DNA from: Cubamyces lactineus
Lineage: Eukaryota; Basidiomycota; Agaricomycetes; Polyporales; Polyporaceae
Length of the DNA: 64,000 nucleotides
Assembly (NCBI GenBank): GCA_022376465.1
Contig: JACDTU010000001.1
Location: 3,100,001 to 3,164,000, forward strand
Direction of reading: 5' to 3'
The translations under genes were made by a program, and so were the position numbers. The notes under the pieces are model-generated. The model saw nothing but the letters and a program-made list of their open reading frames with translations. It did not search any database and was not told the DNA's origin. This document shows positions 35,269-44,272 of the stretch, piece by piece (within the stretch, counting starts at the first letter, position 1; each line of letters opens with the position of its first letter).

Positions 35269-36505
35269 ATGCCACTCACTCTCAAAGGGTACTCCGCTTC
35301 CATCCGCTGTGAAGACAAAGACTTAGAGGTCTACGATGTGCGCGTGGAAGGTGAGGACAAGGTATCGTGCTGGATAGCTAGTGAGGCAGGGAAGGTGAAC
35401 TATAGCCTGTGTCCTTTTGACTGCGCTGTATCGTTGGCTAATCCCAGGTCCATCATTAGACGTTCACCGTTCATTACGGCGGCGAGTCTGCTGAGACGCT
35501 CATGTGTGTTCATACCCACATGGATAGTCGGCTTGTGCACTTAAGAGCGCATACTCGTTGTCGCACGGGATCTGCAAAGTACGTTCACATAAGTGCTACT
35601 GAAGTACGCCCCTTTTTATTCGCCTCGCTTGTCCTCACAGGTCAGTATGCCTTGGTGTTTCCCTTGCTGCGAGTATTGTTGGCACTGACATGTCTTCCAG
35701 ACGATGAGGCGACGGCCAGTACTGAAGTGAATGGGGAGCTAGGAACAATAAGCATCAAGATGTTCCGTGTCAAAGCCTTCGTCGAGAATCAAGCTCCATA
35801 TACAGGTACGAGCGTCGCTAATATCGGCCCCGTACACGAAAGAAGCAAGAAAGCTGGTGTTCATGCTGTTGCGTGAGTCTACACTGTGTGGACCCCTGTC
35901 ACTCACGATTGTCAACAATGGCACCTATTAAGTTTCGGGGATATCATAATGAAGGAGCCTCAAACTACGTCGCGAGCAATCGAACAAGAGTGCAAGCCAT
36001 TTGCTACATTCGTATTTCATTACAGACCGATAGGTATATCCTCACCTGACTCCTGATCTTGGACATCTCAATATTTCTGACTCTGGGCAAAAACAGAGCA
36101 CTTGCAAGCACTTGGAATCGTTCCGCTTGCATCGCTTCCGCCGGCGTCGACGCAGGTGAAACGGCACCGTACGGACCTTCCCGAAAACGACTCTCACGCG
36201 GGCTCTAGCAAACGGAAGAAGCAGCGTAAAACCTCGTCAGTGAAGTCGGAGGATAAGAATGACGTCGGCGATGAGGATGCAGACGATCTTGTATCCCTTG
36301 AGGTAATGGTCATCAGACTGCCTGAATCATGAATGAGCTCTGATTCATAGACATGCGTCTACAGCAACAACTGGCTGTGATGCAGAAGCGGGTCGAAGAG
36401 GCGAGACAAGTGCGAAAGGCCAGAGCGATCATCAAGCGGGAATTGTCTCCCATCCGCTTCCCGCCATCCCTTTCCGGAGAAGTCATCGACCTTACAAGCG
36501 ACTGA
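35269..36505 (+). CDS. DUF7918 protein, copy A
   Basis: Six exons (35269-35394, 35460-35640, 35701-35872, 35933-36033, 36097-36302, 36365-36505) give 308 residues. Function is unknown; the family is frequent in agaricomycetes. Marks: MPLTLKGYSASIRCEDKDLE, VSCWIASEAGK joined to TFTVHYGGES, FLFASLVLT, GELGTISIKMFRVK, VHERSKKAGVHAVA, and CKPFATFVFHYRP. The C-terminal third is charged and disordered with a nuclear-localisation-like KRKKQRK. The end carries VKSE, IKRE and a final VIDLTSD. The first matches psi-K-x-E (SUMO acceptor), as does the second; VIDLT matches the SUMO-interacting motif. Exon lengths match the copy at 40445 closely (126, 181/184, 172, 101, 206, 141/135), so the two are true paralogues. 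It lies between two tRNA-Lys loci. Confidence 0.85.
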
Positions 36506-36672
36506 GTCTGAGTGGAGCTAGCACAATTTGAACGCTGTAGTACCCCGGGTATTTCTGATCTCGCTCCCCCTGCCGCTCCAAATATTGATATTCTGCAGCA
36601 TTGCTCGCTTTTCGTGGTTGCCTGTGCTCTCCCGCATGTACCGGGTAGTACAGACATGATATATCAACTATC

Positions 36673-36781
36673 GCCCGCCTAGCTCAATCGGATAGAGCGT
36701 CAGACTCTTACGAGGGCGGGATCCATTCCGCCCTCCTCCAGGGCTATCTGAAGGCTGCGAGTTCGACCCTCGCGGTGGGCT
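36673..36781 (+). tRNA. tRNA-Lys(CTT), with 35-nt intron, copy 2
   Basis: The exon parts are identical to the copy at 33850-33958. The intron (36711-36745) differs at several positions but keeps the hairpin: GAGGGCGG pairs perfectly with CCGCCCTC. The same acceptor, D, anticodon and T arms can be formed. Confidence 0.93.
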
Positions 36782-38070
36782 ACGAGGAGAACCTCTAGGC
36801 GTATTTTTTTCGCTTTTGTTTTGCCCGCAACGCTCGAGTGCCAACTTTTTGCCTCGGGGCTCTCGAGCGAGATTCGTCGATCGTTCCTGATCGACGCATC
36901 TCGGTGATCGCGATCCAGTGCAGACGCCCATGCTACCATGTAGCCACAACCACGAGAAAGCGTCCAAGAACCACTTGAGTCGTTCCTGCTACCTCTGTGA
37001 TATATGCGCTCTAGGCAACGTTCTGGTCTGCGATACCCATACGCAACTCAACTTTATCGCTGTCTCTTCAGGCGTGGCCAATGCGAGCCTCAGTAATATT
37101 TGCCATATCATCTTCGGCTCTAACCTGATGAAACTCGTACGACCGAGTCATCGCACCAGTACGTACGGTACTCTATGTATGATATCAAGCTATCCTGGAA
37201 CCTCCACGGATGTCCTAATTCGTGTACTGTAGTCATATTCCAGGGAGATATGCACAGAGTGCAAGTCGTATCGTATACAGCGCCCGCGGATTGAGAGGGC
37301 TGTATGCATGGATCTGTTAGCGGAAGGTGACTAGAGTGAGACAGGCTGGGCGGGCGGCGGTACTGACGTTCAAAGAAGGAGCGAACAGAGCTTGTGCGAA
37401 TGCGAAACGCGGCGCGAGTCTTGAGATCTTGAGAGCTCTACGGCGCCGTCGAACTTGAGAAATGCAAAATGGCCATCGTAGACGCGAGAAGGCGACGCTG
37501 GTCGAGCCTGTGAAGGAGCGCGAGTTGATGCGCTGGAGTGCTCGATTGGTGAGACCACGAGCGTCCATGGGTCTCAGGAACAGGCCGAAGTCGCATGACA
37601 TGGGCGGAGAGTCGCGCGTCTGCACGATAGACCGGAAGCAAGTCCACGGAACCAATGCATACTGCACGGCGCCTCGAGCGGTATCGACACCTCTGCGGCT
37701 TGCGCGCAACGTACCGCAGACACCCATGCGGTGACATAGACTGGACGCCTCGATGCAGTCATCAATCTGATGTGTAAGTGCGCGCTACTTACACACAATG
37801 GGCGGGCTTGCCTCTTGAGGTGAGCACGTTGGGCGATTCGACCGAGCAAGGAATTTGCTCACTTACGGACACGAGGTCGGTCGTGACTCCTGGAGATGAC
37901 GCTCTGAGAAGGAATAAAAGGCTCAGCTCGATGCGCCGCACCTTCATTCCCCAGTCCTAGGACTCTCAAGCACCCAGCTGTCACGCTACTCCACCTCTGA
38001 ACTATATCAGCACGCCCTGTTGTTTCTCCCGACAGCCCATGATGCTCACCAGGTACTGTAGCATCCCACC
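36782..38070. other. Intergenic, tRNA-Lys to first 8-Cys secreted protein
   Basis: About 1.3 kb without a supported gene. An open frame of 136 codons on the minus strand (37317-37727) has no family likeness. GGAATAAAAGG at about 37910-37921 may be the TATA box of the next gene. Confidence 0.4.
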
Positions 38071-38430
38071 ATGCAATTCAACCTCGCATCCATCGCCACC
38101 CTCGCTGCCATCGTCGGTGCCGCCCTTCCCACTGCCTTCGCTACCGCCTGCTACAACGCCGGAGGATGTCAGCAGTGCGAGACCGAGACCAGCATGTACG
38201 ACGCCCGGCAGTCGTTCTGCGGGAGCAACGACTGGCAGGGCAGCACGTCCATCGGGTGGGGCTGGGGCCGCGTCACGCTCGACGGCTCGTTCGCGACCTC
38301 GCAGGAGTGCTTCGACGGCTTCAACAGCATTATCCAGACCTGCTACGGCAACAAGGACGGCGGAGTTTATACATACGAGTATGACGGCCACGACGCACGT
38401 CTTGACGTCAACTTCTGCGACTGCGAGTGA
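38071..38430 (+). CDS. Small secreted 8-cysteine protein, copy 1
   Basis: Intronless, 119 residues. The start MQFNLASIATLAAIVGAAL is a signal peptide, cleaved probably after the alanines near residue 25. The mature protein of about 94 residues has eight cysteines in the order C-x5-C-x2-C, FC, EC, TC, then a closing F-C-D-C. It reads ACYNAGGCQQC, then DARQSFCGSNDW, CFDGFNSI, and VNFCDCE. Four disulfides are likely. The copy at 39380 shares the cysteine pattern and the phrases DARQ-x-FCG, S-Q-x-CFD and DGG-(V/I)-Y. I do not recognise the family with certainty; a fungal effector-like protein or small lectin is possible. Codon use is G/C-ending, suggesting strong expression. Confidence 0.85.
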   Translation: MQFNLASIATLAAIVGAALPTAFATACYNAGGCQQCETETSMYDARQSFCGSNDWQGSTSIGWGWGRVTLDGSFATSQECFDGFNSIIQTCYGNKDGGVYTYEYDGHDARLDVNFCDCE

Positions 38431-39379
38431 ATAGTGCCGTCAGCATCGCCGCATTCGGGGGTCTCGAACATGGAGGGCTCGACTAGAAGGTCGGGTTGGG
38501 GAGATTGAGGCGAGGTGTGGTATGATGTGCATCGATATGCAGCGAGGCGTTCAACCGCCTGAAATTGACTCGAGTTGCGCGACTCCAATTCTTTTCCAAG
38601 GCCTTGGATGGGACCAACAGCTGGAGTCTGTATCGGTCAAACGTGATCAGAATGCGCATAGAAATATGCGGACACTTTTTGGACGCTTCAGGGCGTACCT
38701 AGACTTGAGCGGTGTCATCACACTGCCGCACAACTATGAGACCGAATGTAGAGAAAGCAGACTGGAGTCAGCGTCTTCATGCCTAGTACCGTGTGGTATA
38801 CAGCCCAGACCGACTTGCACTTATGACGGCCACCAGCATTTCTGTGGCCCGGATATGCGGTATTTGATCACGAGCCCCCAGTACGATGGTGCGGCGCAGA
38901 GTTCGAGCGCGTTCAACAAGTATCCTGTGCAATGTCTTCGACGGGCGCGGTCCAGAGATGCAGACCAGGCTAAGCGCCGATACGTGTGAACAGCCGAACT
39001 CGATGGCTGTGGGCGCGTGTGTATGGGCGCACGTCAGGGATTGACCGAGACAGGGTGCGATGCTACTGTAAGTATGCCGACTTAGGATCCGGGTATCTGA
39101 GTACGTCGCGCGCCCGACGATCTTTCGAAACTGTTCAAGCACCGCAACAACGAGGGGTAGTCTCAGTACTGCCCGAATCATCCGAGTCTGGTGAGACTGC
39201 AGGCAACATGATCCTGACTATATAAGCCAAGGTAACGCACCGTGTTCCTCACTCAACAAACCCGGAGCACACCCAACTAGCCCAGAATTCCAAGTTCGCC
39301 TAAACATAACTAGTGAGCGCTCCGTTCTCATGATGCCTACGAGAACGATACCTTACCTGTGTCCAAAGCCGCCGCCACC
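38431..39379. other. Intergenic between the two 8-Cys genes
   Basis: No supported gene. CTATATAAG at 39218-39226 is a good TATA box for the second gene. Confidence 0.45.
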
Positions 39380-39754
39380 ATGCAGTTCAAGCTCTTCACC
39401 TTTGCCGCGCTTTCGACCGCCATCTCAATGATGCCGTCAGCTGCGCTGGCCGACTCCATGTCCTGCTACTCCGTCGGCGGCTGTCAACACTGCGTCGACC
39501 GGAACGGGATGCAGGACGCCCGACAGCTCTTCTGCGGCACCCAGAACTGGGAGAATGCGAATCTCGGTTTCGAGCTCGAAGGCGGTTTGGGCAGCATGAC
39601 GCTTCTCGGCGCGGCTTTCACGTCGTCGCAACAATGCTTCGACGCATTCGACACTATCATGCAGTGCTACGGGACGAGGGATGGAGGGATCTACTCGTTC
39701 TCTAACAACGGCGTTAGCGCAACGTTCAACTTGGACTTCTGTAACTGCGAGTAA
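39380..39754 (+). CDS. Small secreted 8-cysteine protein, copy 2
   Basis: Intronless, 124 residues from the ATG at 39380, which follows a strong start context (GCCGCCACC). An in-frame ATG at 39359 would add seven residues. The signal peptide is MQFKLFTFAALSTAISMMPS. The mature part shows SCYSVGGCQHC, DARQLFCGTQNW, QCFDAFDTIMQCYG and the end LDFCNCE, the same eight-cysteine order as the gene 1.3 kb upstream. The pair arose by tandem duplication and has since diverged over most non-cysteine positions. Role unknown; secreted to the medium or wall. Confidence 0.85.
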   Translation: MQFKLFTFAALSTAISMMPSAALADSMSCYSVGGCQHCVDRNGMQDARQLFCGTQNWENANLGFELEGGLGSMTLLGAAFTSSQQCFDAFDTIMQCYGTRDGGIYSFSNNGVSATFNLDFCNCE

Positions 39755-40444
39755 GCCTCGCGAGGACATGGAGGGAGCGGGTTTGACGAAGAAGCGGGTG
39801 TGAATCGGGATTTGATTGGGATGGTAGTTCCTTTGCAGCTGAGAACAAAGACGGCGATATATGTCTATAATTATTGCAGCTCGTTAGAATGGTGCTAGCG
39901 CTCAAGGACGGTTTCCGTACTCCGCATGACCGAGCCTCACAATGGATTACTGCTGTAGAGTCGTGACTCGGAGGGCTCTGGCGATGCTATGGGCTGTGTG
40001 GAAATGCTAGGACTGTTGAACGGTGAGCCTTGTGCATGCATGTTCCCTATATGACCCAAGGACTTGTAGTCGTGTGTCGAGATCCGAACAGTTGCCAGCC
40101 AGTGGTAGTCACAGAGGACGCTGCAGGAGGGAGAGGACGAGCGCGTAGATCGATTTGAATGGCGATTGGCTTAGACTACAGAATCATGAATGGCGGCTAT
40201 ACTGATCTGGTGCGGCAAACGCCGAGCCCTCCGGTACGTCGATCCTCTTATTGCTCTTTCAAACTACCAAGTCTCTTTGTTCTGCACATCCGCCCCGTCC
40301 GATCGAAGAAAGCCCTATATCACCTATATCGAACTCTCCTGAGGTTATCGTTCATAAACCTCGTACGCCCATAGCAATTGTGTCGCGTTACTTGCCGTCG
40401 AACCACTGTCGCCCGCTGCTCCTCGTCGCGTGTATCGGCCCCCC
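39755..40444. other. Intergenic, 8-Cys gene to DUF7918 copy B
   Basis: No supported gene. No tRNA-Lys sequence was found in front of this DUF7918 gene, unlike copy A and the remnant. Confidence 0.45.
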
Positions 40445-41652
40445 ATGCCCCTCAACCTCAATGGATACACCGCGTATATAAGCAGCGAAGACAAGGAGCT
40501 AGAGGCGTATGATATCAGACAGGAAGACGACCAGACGGTGACTTGTTGGATAGCCAGCGAGGAGGGAAAGGTAACACTACATAGCTGGCTAAGGTATACC
40601 TCGTTGATCCTCCACATGCCAGTCGTTTGCCATCAATTACGGCGACAATTCAGCTTCTACCAACATCAGTGTGAGGATGTACATGGATGGTCGTCTTGTG
40701 AGACGCATCGCCTTCAGACGAGGGACTCGCTCTCGCAAATGCGAAGGCATAGAAGCATCTCTGGAGGACATTCAGTGCTTCATGTTTGTACCGTTGGTCC
40801 TCACAGGTGGGTTCTTCCTGTACAGGCCATCTCACCACCCGGCCCACTAATCGTATCGCCTCCATCAGATGACGACAGGCTCTTGGACACCGGAACATAC
40901 GAGCACCTCGGTACCATCCGAGTTACGTTCACTCGCGTTCAGAAATACGTTCGTTCAAAGGGCCCGCATACGCCTTTGAAAGTAGCTGAATTCGGCGCTG
41001 TTCATGAGCGGAGTAAGAAGGCTGGTGTCCATTCAGTAGCGTGGGTGCGCTCTTGGTATCTTGGCGTGCTTGGTCTTTGATGCTTAGTGCACTACGGCAG
41101 CTTTGGCGAACATGTCAAAGCCAAATTCAATAGCTCATATATCGCCATTGGAAAGGAGACGACACCCTTCGCGACGTTCATATTCCGTTATAGACCTCTA
41201 GGTATGCCTCTCGTCTCCATGTCGGTCCATAGTCCTCATGCCATGTATAGGACTTCTACAAGCCAACGGCATCGCACCGTTGCCCCCGAGGCCTGACAGG
41301 GGAAAGAAACGTACCCCCGACGTCCATGATACACTAGACGACGTCGGTCCAGGCAGTAACAAACGACAGCGAGTGGACGGTGCCGCCGCTCAACCTGTCA
41401 AACCGGAAGTTGAGGAGGAAGTCGACGACGATGCAGACGAGGTCACGTTCCTGAGGGTACGTGCCGTCGTACCTCGCCGTATGTTTCGTGGAGTTGAGAC
41501 CCTGGACTGCTTGCTAGGAGCAAATGGCTATGCTCCAGCGACGCCTCGCCGATGCAGAAGCTTCGCAGCAGGCTCGTGTGAGGGTCAAACGCGAGGTGTC
41601 CCCCATCCGCGTCCCATCCTCGTACAGCCATGAGGTCATTGACCTCACTTAG
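40445..41652 (+). CDS. DUF7918 protein, copy B
   Basis: Six exons (40445-40570, 40623-40806, 40869-41040, 41101-41201, 41251-41456, 41518-41652) give 307 residues. Family marks: MPLNLNGYTAYISSEDKELE, VTCWIASEEGK, CFMFVPLVLT, HLGTIRVTFTRVQKYV, VHERSKKAGVHSVA, TPFATFIFRYRPL, LLQANGIAPLP. The tail is disordered with SNKRQR, an acidic run, VKPE and VKRE (psi-K-x-E), and a final VIDLT. It has the same six-exon plan as copy A and about the same length. The acceptor at 41099-41100 restores phase with the 41041 donor and gives FGEHVKAKF. Function unknown; the basic clusters and tail suggest a nuclear protein that meets the SUMO pathway. That role is inference. Confidence 0.85.
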
Positions 41653-42354
41653 ACTGTACCTGCTTCGCATACCTGGAAGGCCTGCTCATCTTCGCCTCCG
41701 ACATTGCAGTGCAAATGTCATGCGTGTGCTTTCCTGTGATCTTCTATCTGCTGTCACTGTTTTTTTTTTTTTTTTTTTTTTTTCGTTCTGATATTTCCTA
41801 CATTCGCTCTGGTTGACCTTACAAAATCTCATAGCCTACTTACTCGCATCTATGTATTGAAAAGTGCATGACTGTCAAGCTACGATCGGCACAGCTCGTG
41901 TACGTATACCTACCATAACGATTGTGTAGTCCCATACGTCGCTGTAGATCATTTCATGACTTCGATTGGTGAAGCTCATCCTCCGCGTGCGTATAGTCTA
42001 TCGTGGATTAGCGGTACCGCACGTCATCACGCGTACCGGTGGCGCCACGAGCCCGTACGTGCGATGACTCTAAGGTGATTGCGAGTCGCAAGGTATATGC
42101 GCAGGTATTTTGAGGATTCGCTCTCGTTCCCTTAGATCACTCGTGCACCGGTAAATATCAACGATATATCGCGTGTTCTCCGAACCGCATCGTGGATCAC
42201 ACCCCCGGTGGTACCAATCTGCCGCGAATCCTTCTCAGCGCACTGTGTTCATCCTGGGCGCGTTTCAAGGGTCCGCGAAGAGCAATGTGATCTACACGAC
42301 AGTGACCACATTTGGGTGCATCGCGCCAAGCTATAGCTATCCATGCACGCTAAT
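41653..42354. other. Convergent spacer with a 24-T run
   Basis: Between the DUF7918 gene and the convergent F-box/LRR gene. It contains an uninterrupted run of about 24 T at 41760-41783. No supported gene. Confidence 0.5.
41760..41783. repeat. Homopolymer T run
   Basis: About 24 consecutive T. On the minus strand it is a poly-A tract. No retroelement body was recognised next to it. Confidence 0.85.
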
Positions 42355-44059
42355 CTAGAGGACAGATATAGGCGGCATGAACCAATGATTCGTCGACGGG
42401 CTCTTTTTCTTGTCTACCCGGATGTCGAAGTTGTTTGGGCTGGAATCGGGATAGCGGATGGCCTGTCATGATATCAGCCTCTGCTAATCCAGACAAAGCT
42501 CACTTTGGGACGCACCGTCCAGACCCGGTTGTCTGCGATGACCTTCTCGATCGTCGGCTGCTGCAGCATGAGCAGCCTGACTTCTTTTCTGGACAGCGGC
42601 GGATGTGGTGGGTGCACGGAATGCATGTCGCCCACGTCGATGATCGTGTGCAAGCGCCTAGCTTCTACGAGCATGTCGGAGAAGGCGAGCTGTACAGGCC
42701 AGTCAGATTGAGTTTTACGCTACACCGGAAGCGAGCGCGTATCACGCACGACGTCTTTGTCCGGGATGCTCAACACGACGCGTTCGAGTTCGGTGCACTC
42801 CCGGAAGACCCGCGCCACGTTCGCTTTGGTGAGCGCGCAGTTGAGGAGCGCGAGGTGCGTGAGCGTCGCGTGGTGCGCGTCGACGACGTCCCGGACGAAG
42901 CCGTCGCCGAGCGCTACGCGGTCCGAGAGCCGGAGGGTGAGCGACTTGAGCGGGCACGACCACGTCCGCGTCAAGTCGATCATCCTCGTCCAGAATGCTG
43001 GCATGGTGGGCTGAGGGGTTGGCGGACATTGAGAGTCGAGTGCGAGATGCCGCAGACGGGGAAGCGCGGTGACGTGCACGGGTAGAGGGCGCGAGTTTTC
43101 CTGCGAGGCGGTCAGTACAGTGGCGGCGCGATCGGACGTGCGCCGAGAACACGGTCGCGAGACGTACGTGGGTAGAGAACGCGAGGCTTTCTAACCGGGG
43201 AACATGCGATATTAATCGAAGTATTGCTCCCTGGTCGACTTTTGCACAACCGAGTATGTGAAGACGCGTCAAGTGGGGTAGCCTGGGGAGGATGGTCTCG
43301 AGGATGTCGGTATTCAAGGATACGATACCCTTGGGGGTGCATGTAAGTTACGCGAGTCTACTTCCAGAGCTAGAAGACGCACGTATAAGCTCAGCGATGT
43401 GAGGCTGGGCTGGAGTACATTCATCCACCTAGGCAGCGCGTCCACAATGTTCCACGAACCGCCATCAATGGTGAGTTCGCGCAGGGACGTGATTTGGATG
43501 AGCTGAGTGCACTGATCGGTCGTGAGGTTGCCGATGAAGCGCAGCTGCTCTAAACTCTCCTTGCGCTGTAAGGACAGCAGAAAGGAAGGCATCACGTCGA
43601 GTGTGCACGTGAACGATCCGAGATTGTGGCATAACGAAATTGTGCGTGCGCAGTCATGTAGAAACTGAGGTTGGGGTGCAAACTTCACAGTGGGTATTGC
43701 GCGAATGTCTATGTGATTGGCGGACATGAGTGGGCTACAGAAAATGGATCGAGGATGCGAACCTATGTGTCTAACGTGCGAGGCCAAATTTGGATGCTCC
43801 AGAACAGCGGCAAAGGGTGAGATAACCTAGCGAGAGTGTGTTAATGGTTTGAGGTAGAGACACGATGATTGTGTGGAAGCCGCACGGTGGGATACCGCTT
43901 CGCTTGATTGAGGCCAAAGGTGAGTGTTCGGTAAATTCGTGGTATTGCTGCTGCCAGAAAGGACCTGCTGACGAGCGAGACAGAGACGAGGTCGTTCCCA
44001 GACAGGTATGCAAATATTATCTCTAGACAGTCGAAGTTGAGGTTGTCGGCGGAGACCAT
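42355..44059 (-). CDS. F-box / leucine-rich-repeat-like protein
   Basis: Six exons (44059-43886, 43826-43383, 43329-43168, 43100-42750, 42689-42516, 42462-42355), every phase 0, give 470 residues. The N-terminus carries the F-box LNFDCLEIIFAYLSGNDLVS followed by SLVSRSFLAAAIPRIYRTL. LRR-like strands follow: LEQLRFIGNL, LRELTIDG, LTSLSLY, LTRLHILGC, LESLAFSTH, LKSLTLRLSD, LTHLALLNC. The C-terminal exon ends NHWFMPPISVL. This is the common agaricomycete F-box/LRR type; it would present substrates to an SCF ubiquitin ligase, and its target is unknown. The donor at 43885 was chosen because the stronger-looking one at GTATCC leads to a stop codon. Shares a 213-bp divergent promoter with the Sds3-like gene. 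Confidence 0.85.
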
Positions 44060-44272
44060 GGTTCAGAACAAGCTGCGTAGAATGGGCTCCAGCTGAGAGG
44101 ACCGGCTATAGCTGTGGTGGCGGAAGACAATGGATAGGCGCCCAGTGTATGCATGCACAATACTCGTATCGGCGTTTGCCGACTGGATCGTCCACGCCCT
44201 CGCCCCCGGTCTAACTGTCTCGCTCTCCCATCTTGCCCTCCTCCCCCCACCTCGTCGTCATCGTCGTCGACG
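44060..44272. promoter_or_regulatory. Short divergent promoter, F-box/LRR gene and Sds3-like gene
   Basis: Only 213 bases separate the two start codons (120 less if the Sds3-like gene starts at 44153). The right half is C/T-rich. Transcription of both genes may be linked. Confidence 0.5.

Noticed and set aside
37317..37727. 136-codon minus-strand frame
   Set aside because: Arg/Ser/Ala-rich without motifs, as expected for a chance frame in GC-rich DNA.
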